Positions 30,318 to 38,713 of a stretch of DNA of 43,889 bases are shown here, one piece after another. The notes beneath the pieces were generated by a model that was not told the DNA's origin, searched no databases, and worked only from the letters and a program-made list of their open reading frames with translations. Position 1 is the stretch's first letter. Each line of letters begins with the position of its first letter. This DNA is from Fusobacterium varium. GTDB lineage: Bacteria > Fusobacteriota > Fusobacteriia > Fusobacteriales > Fusobacteriaceae. Where the stretch lies: contig JADYUE010000014.1 in NCBI GenBank assembly GCA_021531615.1, forward strand, positions 1 through 43,889, given 5' to 3'. The translations under genes and the position numbers were made by a program.

Positions 30318-31292
30318 TTATTTTTTCAAAATATCCACAAGTTCTTTTTTATATTTATCTAGATTATTTACAAGATCTTCAACTTGCTCTTTAGATAGTT
30401 TTACAGTTTTATCAGTAGTAGGAACTACTTCAAATCCCTCTGGCATTTCTCCCTTTGTAACTGGGAACATATAGTTTTTAGCTGGTACTAAATCTTGGAA
30501 CTCATCACTTAATACATATTCCATAAATAATTTCGCTCCATCTTTTATCTCTTTCTTATTAACAAGTGAAACCCCTTCTAAATACATAAAAGTTCCATCA
30601 TCTAATAAGAAGCTATCAAATTTCTTTTGCTCCTCATCAGCAACAAAGAAAAGATTACTTGTAGCATAACCTATCATCATAGGAGCTTCCCCAGTTGTTA
30701 ATTTAGCAAAAGCTTCACTCCATCCAGGCTCTACATTATATATAGATGGTTTTAAAGTTTTCCAAAACTCTTTCCAATTTTCTCCATAAAGAGCGATACT
30801 CCATAGTAATGCCTCTTCTCCAGTTGCTGAAGTCGATGGATTTTCAACTAAAAGTTTTTTATTTATCTTTCCTAAATCAGCTAAAGTTTTAGGTACATTT
30901 TCAATTTTTGTAGTATCATAGTTTATTGCTAACATTCCATAGTCAAATGGTGTTACATATCCCTCTTTATCCATTACAAGTTTTTCTGAATAGATATTTT
31001 TTATATTTTTAGGAATATAAGGAACTATTAAATTCTCTCTTTTAGCAATTTCTGTGTTTAAAGATGTAAATCCAACTACTATATCTGCCTTTGGATTTTT
31101 TCCTTCTAATTTCAATCTTGACACTAATCCATCAATTGAAACATATTTAATATCTACTCCTGTTTTTTCTTTAAATATTGGTGCAAAAGATTTTCCTATC
31201 CATTTATAAGAGCTTGGTCCATAAACTACAATCTCTTCACCAAAAATAACTGCTGAAATAACAAACATCAGTGATAATATAATTTTTTTCAT
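30318..31292 (-). CDS. thiB: Thiamine-binding periplasmic protein
   Basis: This is a 324-residue ABC-type solute-binding protein with a cleavable signal (MKKIILSLMFVISAVIFG). The segments VENPSTSATGEEALLW and EPGWSEAFAKLTTGEAPMMIGYATSN match the thiamine-binding ThiB/TbpA group, in which these loops hold the ligand. A TPP riboswitch lies directly upstream, confirming thiamine control. No permease (thiP) or ATPase (thiQ) gene is next to it, so the partners are elsewhere in the genome. Confidence 0.88.
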   Translation of the reverse strand: MKKIILSLMFVISAVIFGEEIVVYGPSSYKWIGKSFAPIFKEKTGVDIKYVSIDGLVSRLKLEGKNPKADIVVGFTSLNTEIAKRENLIVPYIPKNIKNIYSEKLVMDKEGYVTPFDYGMLAINYDTTKIENVPKTLADLGKINKKLLVENPSTSATGEEALLWSIALYGENWKEFWKTLKPSIYNVEPGWSEAFAKLTTGEAPMMIGYATSNLFFVADEEQKKFDSFLLDDGTFMYLEGVSLVNKKEIKDGAKLFMEYVLSDEFQDLVPAKNYMFPVTKGEMPEGFEVVPTTDKTVKLSKEQVEDLVNNLDKYKKELVDILKK

Positions 31293-31316
31293 TTACCTTC
31301 CTCCATTTGAAAGCAA

Positions 31317-31421
31317 TAAAAAAAGCTGCCGAAAGACAACTCAAGAAGATTTTTCCTATGCTGGCATTATCCAATCAGGTCTGACGGTCGAAATAAATTT
31401 CCTCTCAGCTTTTCAGCTCCC
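31317..31421 (-). promoter_or_regulatory. TPP riboswitch with terminator
   Basis: Leftward GGGAGC...GCTGAGAGG...GACCTGATTGGATAATGCCAGCATAGGAA is the classic thiamine pyrophosphate aptamer (31353-31421). It is followed by a 7-pair terminator stem (31335-31341 with 31324-31330) and seven T. Bound TPP should free the terminator and turn thiB off. Confidence 0.95.
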
Positions 31422-31558
31422 GTAAAATATTTATCTAATTTTAATATACACTTATATTTATACTTTGTCAAATATCCTTTTTTATTTTTTAACTTTCTAT
31501 TTTTTTCATTTTGAGTTATAATTTTACTATAATGATTAACTTAATTGGGAGGTTTACT

Positions 31559-32062
31559 ATGAAAAAATTATTATGTATTATTTTTCTTGCTTTTTCAGTA
31601 AATGCTTTAGCTCTTGAGGGACATTTAAGACTTGGTGCAACTACATTAACAAACTCTTATAACCATGAAAGTGGAACTTTTGAAGATTATGCTCCTACTT
31701 TTGGTTTCGAATTAACTCAAGGATTTATAGTTGGAGATTTTGGTGCTGGTATAGCTTATAATGGTAAAGTTGGTGATTCTGAAATTTCAACTGTTCCTGT
31801 ATACTTACTTGCTAGATTAAATCTTCTTCCTATATTTTTTGAACCATATATAGTTTTAAAAGGGGGATCTGTTTTAAGAACTGATGAAGATGTAAATGGT
31901 TCTTCCCCTGATGGAAAAGCATATATTGCTGGTGGTTTTGGTATTGAAACTGATCCATTCCAAGTGGAACTTCTATACTCACAAACTAAAGTTGATAGTG
32001 ATAACAGAGGTTCAGACAAATTGAAACAACTTTCTTTAATCTTTGGTTATAAACTATTTTAA
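31559..32062 (+). CDS. Small outer-membrane beta-barrel protein
   Basis: This protein has 167 residues from ATG 31559 after GGGAGG; a longer frame from 31511 would place extra residues ahead of the signal. The signal peptide is MKKLLCIIFLAFSVNALA. The mature part is a series of amphipathic strands with many Gly and aromatic residues. It ends in LSLIFGYKLF, the C-terminal aromatic signal used for outer-membrane insertion. It resembles YfaZ-like small porins, but the substrate, if any, is unknown. TATAAT lies about 25 bases upstream. Confidence 0.75.
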   Translation: MKKLLCIIFLAFSVNALALEGHLRLGATTLTNSYNHESGTFEDYAPTFGFELTQGFIVGDFGAGIAYNGKVGDSEISTVPVYLLARLNLLPIFFEPYIVLKGGSVLRTDEDVNGSSPDGKAYIAGGFGIETDPFQVELLYSQTKVDSDNRGSDKLKQLSLIFGYKLF

Positions 32063-32074
32063 GGAGGACAAAAA

Positions 32075-32662
32075 TTGTATCATACTGAAATATATATAAA
32101 ACCATCAACAATAGAAGAGTTAAAAAAAAGTTTTTGGGACATAGAAAAATTTGAAGGTTTCTGCAAACAATGTAGAAATTATGGAAAAGTTTGGTCATGC
32201 CCACCATACGATTTTTCAATAGAAGAGTATATAGATAGATACAAATATATCTATATCGTTGGAGTAAAAATAGTTTTTGATGAGGATACACTTTCTTCTA
32301 TTAATACTAAAGAAAAAATTTCAAATTATACTAATGATACTTTACATTTTATGAAAAATAAGATAATGAATGAGATATTAAATTTAGAAAAACTATATCC
32401 TAATTCAACCTCTCTTTCTGCTGGTGGTTGTAAGCTTTGTGAAGTTTGTTCTAAAGAAAGTAATTTAAAATGTTTACATCCTGATTTGATGAGATACTCT
32501 TTAGAATCACTTGGATTTGATGTAGGTGGTATCTCTAGTAAATTGCTTAATTTTGAACTAAAATGGGCAACCGAAACAAGATTACCTGATTATTTTTCTC
32601 TTATAGCAGGAATTATGACAAATGAAGAGATATCAGATTTAAAAGAGAATATTAACCTGTAA
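32075..32662 (+). CDS. DUF2284 cysteine-rich metal-binding protein
   Basis: This protein has 195 residues from a TTG start (32075) with GGAGG seven bases upstream. The N-terminal CKQCRNYGKVWSCPPY and the central GGCKLCEVCSKESNLKCLHPDLMRYSLESLGFDV are signatures of DUF2284, a predicted metal-binding family widespread in anaerobes. Eight or so Cys residues suggest a metal or iron-sulfur site. It lies 12 bases after the porin gene and is closed by a terminator. The biochemical role is not known. Confidence 0.85.
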   Translation: MYHTEIYIKPSTIEELKKSFWDIEKFEGFCKQCRNYGKVWSCPPYDFSIEEYIDRYKYIYIVGVKIVFDEDTLSSINTKEKISNYTNDTLHFMKNKIMNEILNLEKLYPNSTSLSAGGCKLCEVCSKESNLKCLHPDLMRYSLESLGFDVGGISSKLLNFELKWATETRLPDYFSLIAGIMTNEEISDLKENINL

Positions 32663-32671
32663 AATAAAAGT

Positions 32672-32697
32672 GCTGTGGAAACCCCACAGCCTTTTTG
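32672..32697 (+). terminator. Terminator of the DUF2284 gene
   Basis: GCTGTGG/CCACAGC hairpin with a short loop, followed by CTTTTTG. It may also stop the converging nitroreductase transcript. Confidence 0.85.
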
Positions 32698-32717
32698 TTT
32701 TATTAAAAATATAATTT

Positions 32718-33506
32718 TTATTTACTCCAAGAGTTAATCATCTCTTTTACAGAACGATTCATCTCTTTCATAAAATCTGAAATAATCTTTCTTTTATACA
32801 TATGTAATCCTTCATTGTGGCAACCAGGAAGGAAAACTGTTTTATCTTTTTCAGCTATCTCTATATCCATATTTTCAAACTCTTCATCTGTAACTTTTCT
32901 ATATGAATTTTTATGAACAATCATATCTTTAGTAAAATATCTTCTTACCATTCTTCTATTTTTTTGTTGTTCAGTTGGATAACCTATACATAACATTGTT
33001 ATTGGAATTGCATATTTAGGTAGATTAAACATCTCTCTATGAATTTCAAAATTTTCCATTATATCTCCAATATAACAACTTCCTAATCCCAATTCTTCAG
33101 CTGCTAAAACTCCTGTTTGAGCTGCTATAAGAGCATCATTTATAGCCAACATCATATCCCCTTCACCTGGAATATACTCTTCTAAATTGTGTTCTCTATT
33201 AAATTCCTCTGCTCCTGAAAATTTAACATAATCCATCCAACGTTGAAAATCTGCCAAGAAAAGTAGTACAAGAGGAGCTTTTCCTATCATAGCTTGATTA
33301 TCACAAGTTTTTACTAATTTATCCTTTAACTTTTGATCTTCAACTTCAATTATTGAATACATCATCATATTTCCTGCTGTTGGAGCTTGAAATATTGCTG
33401 AATATAATTTCTCTTTTATCTCTTCAGGCACTTCCCTATCTTCATAAACACGTACAGATTTTCTATTCATTATATATTTTAAAATCTCTCTATCTTTCGA
33501 TTCCAT
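32718..33506 (-). CDS. Nitroreductase-family flavoprotein
   Basis: This 262-residue FMN enzyme has RKSVRVYEDREVPEE at the N-terminus (phosphate-binding Arg-Ser-x-Arg). APTAGNMMMYSIIEV follows, then LAAEELGLGSCYIGDI and LCIGYPTEQQ. It belongs to the NfsA/FRP-like group, which reduces quinones, nitro compounds or flavins. The C-terminus carries about 60 extra residues with PGCHNEGLHMYKRK. It overlaps the corrinoid adenosyltransferase gene by 17 bases, so it could supply reduced flavin for Co(II) to Co(I) reduction before adenosylation (inference). Confidence 0.82.
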   Translation of the reverse strand: MESKDREILKYIMNRKSVRVYEDREVPEEIKEKLYSAIFQAPTAGNMMMYSIIEVEDQKLKDKLVKTCDNQAMIGKAPLVLLFLADFQRWMDYVKFSGAEEFNREHNLEEYIPGEGDMMLAINDALIAAQTGVLAAEELGLGSCYIGDIMENFEIHREMFNLPKYAIPITMLCIGYPTEQQKNRRMVRRYFTKDMIVHKNSYRKVTDEEFENMDIEIAEKDKTVFLPGCHNEGLHMYKRKIISDFMKEMNRSVKEMINSWSK

Positions 33507-34011
33507 CTCTAGACATAACCCCCTTACTATAATAATGTTTTATTTCCTTCATTTCTGTTACTAAGTCAGCTTTATCTATTACACTTTGTGGAGCATATCT
33601 TCCTGTTAAAACTAATTCTACATCTTCAGGCTTATTTTCCATCAGATCTAAAATTTCTTCTTCACTTACCAAGCCAAAAAAGTTAGCTACACATATTTCA
33701 TCTAAAATTACAACTTGATATTTTTTACTTTTAAAAATCTCTTTTACTCTTTCTACTCCTGCCTTTGCATGGTCTATATCACATTGTTGTACATGCTCTC
33801 TAGAGATAAGACAAGTGTCTGTTCCATACATCTCTACATCTATATTATCTAATTTCTGAAAAGTTTTAAGTTCATGATACTCTTGTCCCTTCATAAATTG
33901 TCCAATATAGACACTAAATCCATTTCCTAGAGCTCTAACTGCAAGTCCTAAAGCTGCTGTTGTTTTCCCCTTTCCATTTCCTGTATAAACTTGAATATAT
34001 CCTCTCATCAT
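33490..34011 (-). CDS. cobO: Cob(I)yrinic acid a,c-diamide adenosyltransferase (CobA/CobO type)
   Basis: This protein has 173 residues from ATG 34011, seven bases after GGGAG. P-loop GNGKGKTTAALG (about 9-20), YIGQFMKGQEY, VILDEICVANFFGLV (Walker B-like) and VLTGRYAP are hallmarks of the BtuR/CobO/CobA adenosyltransferases. These move the adenosyl group of ATP to Co(I) corrinoids to make coenzyme B12. It fits the surrounding B12 uptake genes. Transcribed leftward with the nitroreductase. Confidence 0.93.
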   Translation of the reverse strand: MMRGYIQVYTGNGKGKTTAALGLAVRALGNGFSVYIGQFMKGQEYHELKTFQKLDNIDVEMYGTDTCLISREHVQQCDIDHAKAGVERVKEIFKSKKYQVVILDEICVANFFGLVSEEEILDLMENKPEDVELVLTGRYAPQSVIDKADLVTEMKEIKHYYSKGVMSRDGIER

Positions 34012-34060
34012 TATCACACTCCCTTATAATTTAGTATACTATAATGTTTGACAAAATAAA

Positions 34061-34095
34061 AGAGAGAACTCATGGGTCTGGTATGAGTTCTCTCT
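34061..34095. terminator. Bidirectional 13-bp terminator after cbiK
   Basis: Perfect arms 34061-34073 and 34083-34095 (AGAGAGAACTCAT type) with a 9-base loop and T-rich flanks, placed between the cbiK stop and the cobO promoter region. Confidence 0.8.
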
Positions 34096-34174
34096 CCTTT
34101 ATTTTAATACACAGAGATTTTTGAAAATTTAAATATTTTTAGATTTTTTAGAGAATTTTTTATTAAACTATAAA

Positions 34175-35113
34175 CTAATCTTTTTCGTTAGAATATTGAA
34201 CTTTTTTAGCTTGCATATCTTCAGGTTTGTGATGAGATGCAAATTCTGCATGCTTTATATAAAGATTTTGGATTGCTGGATTTTGTCCTAATCCTTCTAA
34301 TATAACTTTAGATACTGTAAATCCTTCTTTTTGAAGGTCTTTGTTCCAATCTTCAGCTATGTCATTATTTGCATGGTCTCCAGCAACAAACATAAATGGA
34401 ACTAGAATTACATCTTTTACTCCATTAGCTTTTAATTTTTTAACTACATTGTCAAATGCTGGATATCCTTCTACTGTACCTACTGCATAAGTATTTAATC
34501 CTGCATCAGTAAGAACATAATCCATCATAGCATAAGCTGATCCACCAAAGTGGTGAGTTCCATGTCCTACAAGAACAACTCCTTGTCCTTCTTTTAATGG
34601 TCCAATTCTATCTGATAAAGCTTTTGCCACAGCTTCATAATCTTCATGATCTGTTAATAAAGGATTTCCTATTCTGATATCTTTGAAATCTTTTTCATAA
34701 TTTTTTAATTCTTCAGCAAGGTTTGTAGACTCTACTCCATTCATAATGTGAGTTCCTTGAACTAGAAGATGAGTATATCCATCTGCTTTTAATTGATTGA
34801 TAACTTCTGATGGATTTAATTTTTCAATTCCTCTTTCTTTTAATCTTCTCATTACAATTCTTGAAGTAAATGCTTCTTTTACATCTACACCTTTAAATTC
34901 TTTTTTAGCTTTGTTGTTAATAGCATCAATGCTTAATGCTCTAGCATCATCATAAGTAGTACCAAAGTGTACCATTAATACTGCTGCTTTGTCCCCTTTT
35001 TGCATTCCTTTAAAGAAATCGTTGTCCACATATCCTCCATCTGAGTGAGCCATAGCCACAGTTCCTGCTGCTACTAATAGAGCTCCTACTAAAAGTTTTC
35101 TCATTTTTCCCAT
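34175..35113 (-). CDS. cbiK: CbiK-type tetrapyrrole chelatase with export signal
   Basis: This 312-residue protein begins with a clear signal peptide, KMRKLLVGALLVAAGTVAMAHS. The rest is an anaerobic cobaltochelatase/ferrochelatase-like CbiK: AVLMVHFGTTYDDARALSID, LVQGTHIMNGVES, VVLVGHGTHHFGGSAYAMMD (metal-binding His) and ILVPFMFVAGDHANNDIAED. Periplasmic CbiK homologues are known in Desulfovibrio. A cobalamin riboswitch upstream ties it to B12. It may insert cobalt (or iron) into sirohydrochlorin, or carry metal or haem, outside the cytoplasm. Start 35113 follows AAGGAGGAG. Confidence 0.88.
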   Translation of the reverse strand: MGKMRKLLVGALLVAAGTVAMAHSDGGYVDNDFFKGMQKGDKAAVLMVHFGTTYDDARALSIDAINNKAKKEFKGVDVKEAFTSRIVMRRLKERGIEKLNPSEVINQLKADGYTHLLVQGTHIMNGVESTNLAEELKNYEKDFKDIRIGNPLLTDHEDYEAVAKALSDRIGPLKEGQGVVLVGHGTHHFGGSAYAMMDYVLTDAGLNTYAVGTVEGYPAFDNVVKKLKANGVKDVILVPFMFVAGDHANNDIAEDWNKDLQKEGFTVSKVILEGLGQNPAIQNLYIKHAEFASHHKPEDMQAKKVQYSNEKD

Positions 35114-35163
35114 AATTTTCTCCTCCTTCTTTCAGGGAAATAAAAAAATCCCCTTTGGTGCAG

Positions 35164-35203
35164 GAGATATAACTTTTAATTACGACATTAAAGTTAATAT
35201 CTC
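35164..35203 (-). terminator. Hairpin of the cbiK riboswitch expression platform
   Basis: Long stem GAGATAT-AACTTTTAAT pairing with ATTAAAGTT-A-ATATCTC (one bulge, 6-base loop), between aptamer and cbiK. A seven-T run lies about 15 bases further leftward. It could be an antiterminator or part of a terminator; the exact switch is not clear. Confidence 0.5.
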
Positions 35204-35235
35204 TTGTCCTCGCAATGATATTACATAATACTTGT

Positions 35236-35380
35236 TCAAGGCAGGTCTCCTGACTTAGCTTCATTCTTAAAATACCCTTCCCAAAAGCTCAGTGGTTTGT
35301 ATTTCTCGTCTGCATCACAGTGGCGGGACCGTGTAGGCTTTTACCTCTCTTCCCTTTTAATCTAAAGATTAGAACCTTAA
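35236..35380 (-). promoter_or_regulatory. Cobalamin riboswitch upstream of cbiK
   Basis: Leftward aptamer with P1 TTAAGG/CCTTGA. The core is CACGGTCCCGCCACTGTGATGC, CCACTGAGC, TTTTGGGAAGG and the B12 box AAGTCAGGAGACCTGCC. All standard parts are present. It should lower cbiK expression when B12 is plentiful. Confidence 0.92.
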
Positions 35381-35524
35381 ATTCAATTATTCTGTTCAAT
35401 ATGAATATACTATGTTTTTTTTTAATTGTCAAGAGTTATAATAATTTTATTTTTTAACTATAATTTTATTGACAAAGGCAAAATTAAGTAATAGAATTAT
35501 CGTAACAAAGTGTACCATATAAAA

Positions 35525-35766
35525 TATTTTGAGTTTGACAAATATTAAAAGGGAATTGAGTGAAAATCTCAAACGGTCCGGCCGCTGTAAATCAGCAAAT
35601 TATTTTCAATGCCATTGGTTTATCTGAGAAGGTGAAAATAGTGCTAGAGCTGTAAGTCAGAAGACCTGCTCAAAATATACTGCTCTATGGACTTCCGAAG
35701 AAAGTCATGGTGTTATAGATAAGTTTATCTAACCAGCATCTTTCTGTTATAAGTGCTGGTTTTTTT
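35525..35766 (+). promoter_or_regulatory. Cobalamin riboswitch upstream of the B12 transporter
   Basis: Aptamer 35525-35677 closed by a perfect P1 (TATTTTGAG/CTCAAAATA). It contains GTGAAAATCTC, GGTCCGGCCGCTGTAA, GAGAAGG and the B12 box AAGTCAGAAGACCTGC. The terminator ACCAGCA/TGCTGGT plus TTTTTTT follows at 35733-35766. The stretch from 35400 to 35524 holds only the divergent promoters. Confidence 0.93.
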
Positions 35767-35786
35767 ATTAAAACAAGGAGTTAACA

Positions 35787-36692
35787 ATGATAAAAAAAAT
35801 AAAAGTTATTTTATTGGTAATATTAAGTCTAATCTTGACTCAAAGTTTAATGGCAAAAGAAAATTTTACAATTGAGCAAAATGATGAAAAATTAGAACTT
35901 TCATATTTTCCTAAAAAAATTGTAACTGATTCTGCTATTATCTCAAGATTTTTAGCTGCTCTAGATATTGAATTGGTAGGAGTTCCTAGTTCTACTACTA
36001 AAATTCCAGAAAAATATAATGGAGTTCAAAGAATTGGAAGATCTGGAATGCCTGATTTAGAAATAGTAAAATCTTTAAAAACGGATTTAGTAGTTTCTAC
36101 CCTATATTCTAAACCAGCTTTAAAACCAAAGTATGATAATCTAAATATCCCTAGTTTCTATCTAAAAGTAGATACTTATGATGAATCTATGGAAGCTATT
36201 GATATTCTTGGAAAGGCTTTTCATAAAGAGGAAAAGGCAGATGCTATTTTAAAGGATATTAAAAATAGAGAAAATATTTTAAATGAAAAATTAAAAGGTA
36301 AAGAACCTAAAAAAATTGCTATTATCTATGGAAATGGTGAAAGTTTCTTTATGACTGGAAAAAACCATTTTTTACAGGGGTTAATGGATAAAATTAACTG
36401 TGAAAATATTGTTACTTCTATTGATAATAGTGCATTACTAAAAAAATCTGTTCCTTTTAGTATGGAACAACTTATAAAAGCTAATCCAGATGTAATTTTA
36501 AGATTGCCTACAAGTCAAACTAAGAATGGAGAAAGCTTTGAAGAAATTTTTAATGCCAATCCAATATGGAAACTTACAAAAGCATATAAAAATAAAAAAA
36601 TACTTGATATAGACCCTACTCTTTTTAGAATGAGTGCTGGTGTCAATTCCATAGATGCATTGGAGGAACTATATAGATATGTTTATGAATAA
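35787..36692 (+). CDS. btuF: Corrinoid ABC transporter substrate-binding protein (BtuF-like)
   Basis: This 301-residue protein has a signal peptide (MIKKIKVILLVILSLILTQSLMA) and a periplasmic-binding fold of the BtuF/FecB class: KIVTDSAIISRFLAALDIELVGVPSS, GRSGMPDLEIVKSLKTDLVVST, and a long linking helix (EAIDILGKAFHKEEKADAIL). It ends DPTLFRMSAGVNSIDALEELYRYVYE. With a B12 riboswitch in front and the permease overlapping behind, corrinoid binding is the best inference; the fold alone would also fit siderophores or haem. Confidence 0.85.
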   Translation: MIKKIKVILLVILSLILTQSLMAKENFTIEQNDEKLELSYFPKKIVTDSAIISRFLAALDIELVGVPSSTTKIPEKYNGVQRIGRSGMPDLEIVKSLKTDLVVSTLYSKPALKPKYDNLNIPSFYLKVDTYDESMEAIDILGKAFHKEEKADAILKDIKNRENILNEKLKGKEPKKIAIIYGNGESFFMTGKNHFLQGLMDKINCENIVTSIDNSALLKKSVPFSMEQLIKANPDVILRLPTSQTKNGESFEEIFNANPIWKLTKAYKNKKILDIDPTLFRMSAGVNSIDALEELYRYVYE

Positions 36693-37680
36693 TGATAAAC
36701 AGAGAAAAAAAATATTTCTGATATTATTTACATTTATTTTATTATGGTTTTCTGTAATTTTCTCTGTAAGATTTGGTAGTGTAAATTACTCTACTAGTGA
36801 GATTTTTAAAGGAATCTTTGTTAAAAATTATGATGATGAAATATTGAAAGCCATTCTTTGGGATATAAGAATACCTCGGATTTTAATAGCTGTTATGGTA
36901 GGTTGCAACCTATCTCTAGCAGGTGTCTTACTTCAGGCAGTAATGAAAAATCCACTTGCTGATCCGGGGCTAACAGGGGTTTCTTCTGGAGCAAGTGTAA
37001 CTGCTCTAATTGTTATGATACTCTTTCCTAAAACTATATTCTTTATGAATTTTTCAGCTTTCATAGGTGGAGCAATAGCTTGTGCTATTGTGTTTACTCT
37101 AGCTTGGAAAAAAGGGTTAAAACCTATTAGAGTTATTCTTTCTGGAGTAGCTATCAACGCTATCTTAGGAAGTATTACTGGACTTATGTTTATTCTATTT
37201 AGTGATGAAATTCAAGGGGTTTTATCTTGGTTAAATGGAAGTTTAAATGGTAAAAACTGGAGACATGTTATTGGACTTTTCCCTTATACAATTTTTGGAT
37301 TAATAGCTTGTCTAACTTTAATTAGAGATGCCAATATTCTTCAATTAGGAGATAACTTTGCTATTAACTTAGGTATTGATATTCCTAAAAAAAGATTAAA
37401 ACTTTGTGCTTTTGCTTGTTTTCTTACAGGAATATCTGTTGCGAATGTAGGTTTAATAGGCTTTGTTGGATTGATTGTTCCACATATTGCCAGATTAATA
37501 ATTGGATCTGATCACACATACTTAATACCTTTTGCTGCTACTATGGGAGCTATTGTTTTAGTTATAGCTGATACTCTTTCAAGAACTCTGTTCTCACCAA
37601 TAGAGATTCCAGCAGGTATAGTTATGGCTGTAATTGGTGTTCCATTCTTCCTATACCTACTTAGAAAGGTAGGTGACTAA
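36679..37680 (+). CDS. btuC: Corrinoid ABC transporter permease (BtuC/FecCD family)
   Basis: This protein has 333 residues from ATG 36679, 12 bases after GGAGG and overlapping btuF by 14 bases; an upstream ATG at 36655 is less likely. It has about nine to ten membrane spans with the family motifs WDIRIPRILIAVMVGCNLSLAGVLLQAVMKNPLADPGLTGVSSGA, GSLNGKNW and GFVGLIVPHIARLIIGSDH. The last of these contacts the ATPase. It forms the channel of the importer with BtuD. Confidence 0.9.
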   Translation: MFMNNDKQRKKIFLILFTFILLWFSVIFSVRFGSVNYSTSEIFKGIFVKNYDDEILKAILWDIRIPRILIAVMVGCNLSLAGVLLQAVMKNPLADPGLTGVSSGASVTALIVMILFPKTIFFMNFSAFIGGAIACAIVFTLAWKKGLKPIRVILSGVAINAILGSITGLMFILFSDEIQGVLSWLNGSLNGKNWRHVIGLFPYTIFGLIACLTLIRDANILQLGDNFAINLGIDIPKKRLKLCAFACFLTGISVANVGLIGFVGLIVPHIARLIIGSDHTYLIPFAATMGAIVLVIADTLSRTLFSPIEIPAGIVMAVIGVPFFLYLLRKVGD

Positions 37681-37681
37681 T

Positions 37682-38464
37682 ATGGAGATTTTAAAAGGGC
37701 AAAATATCCAATTAGCTTATGATGAAAAAATAGTAATTGATGAGATTGATTTTTCCATAAACAAAGGGGAAGTAGTTTCGATTATAGGTACTAATGGTTG
37801 TGGAAAATCCACACTTCTTAAAGCTATTGCAAGGGTTTTAAACTGTAAAAAAGGTGAAATTTACCTTGAAAATAGTAAAATTCAAGATATAAAGAACAAG
37901 GATTTTGCTAAAAAATTAGCTTTTGTTTCTCAAAACAATGAGATTCCAGAGGATATAACAGTTTATGATTTTATTATGTATGGACGTATCCCTCATAAAA
38001 AATGGTATGAGATCTATAATGAAGAGGATAGAAACATTGTAGAGTGGGCTATTAAAATTTGTCATCTTGAAAAATTTAGAGAGAGAAAGGTTATGAGCCT
38101 TTCTGGTGGAGAGAGACAAAAAGTATGGATATCTATGGTGTTAGCCCAAAAAACAGAGATACTACTTTTAGATGAGCCTACTACATATTTAGATATATGT
38201 CACCAATTTGAGATTATGGAATTAGTAAAAATGTTAAATAGAGAATTAGGAATCACTATTATTATGGTGTTGCACGATATCAATCAAGCTGCTCAATATA
38301 GTGATAAGATAATTGTTTTGAAAAATGGAAAGAAATTCAAAGAGGGAAAACCTATGGAAATGTTAAATCCACAACTTATCAAAGATGTTTATAGAGTGGA
38401 TTCAGTTATGGAGATTGAAAACAATATTCCATACTTTAAATTAAAAGGAATTATAAATAATTAA
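37682..38464 (+). CDS. btuD: Corrinoid ABC transporter ATPase (BtuD/FecE family)
   Basis: This protein has 260 residues from ATG 37682 (MEILKGQNI). It carries Walker A GTNGCGKSTLLKA (about 35-47), a Q-loop (FVSQNNEIPEDITVYDFIMYGRIPHKKW), the signature LSGGERQKVWISMVLAQ, Walker B ILLLDEPTTYLD and the switch His in MVLHDINQAA. It drives import by the permease encoded just before. A further riboswitch begins at its stop codon, so the following exbB-tonB genes are controlled separately. Confidence 0.92.
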   Translation: MEILKGQNIQLAYDEKIVIDEIDFSINKGEVVSIIGTNGCGKSTLLKAIARVLNCKKGEIYLENSKIQDIKNKDFAKKLAFVSQNNEIPEDITVYDFIMYGRIPHKKWYEIYNEEDRNIVEWAIKICHLEKFRERKVMSLSGGERQKVWISMVLAQKTEILLLDEPTTYLDICHQFEIMELVKMLNRELGITIIMVLHDINQAAQYSDKIIVLKNGKKFKEGKPMEMLNPQLIKDVYRVDSVMEIENNIPYFKLKGIINN

Positions 38465-38690
38465 TCAGATGCTTATGCATAAAAAGGAAGCAGGTGAAAA
38501 TCCTGCACAGCCCCCGCTACTGTAAGGTGGACGAAACCTAAATACCACTGGATTTTTTTCTGGGAAGGTTGGAAGTAGAGTGAAACCAAGTCAGGAGACT
38601 TATCTGATAATAATATAAAACTATCTTTTGAACTTACTGATAAAGATAACTAGGGGGCTTTTTTAGTTATTTTTATCAGTTTTTATTTTG
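38464..38690 (+). promoter_or_regulatory. Cobalamin riboswitch upstream of exbB-exbD-tonB
   Basis: Aptamer 38464-38608 with P1 ATCAGAT/ATCTGAT starting at the last base of the btuD stop. It has GCAGGTGAAAATCCTGC, CCCCGCTACTGTAAGG, CTGGGAAGG and AAGTCAGGAGAC. The terminator is a 16-base stem (38636-38651 with 38665-38680) plus a T-rich tail. Confidence 0.95.
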
Positions 38691-38713
38691 AAATTTAATA
38701 CTTAGGAGGAAAA

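Noticed and set aside
34018-34060. Exact promoter of the cobO operon
   Set aside because: TTGTCA and several TATA-like boxes occur but none has proper spacing, so no call is made.
35010-35264. Leftward frame overlapping the cbiK start and riboswitch
   Set aside because: It runs through the aptamer and is out of frame with cbiK, which has the proper ribosome site and signal peptide.
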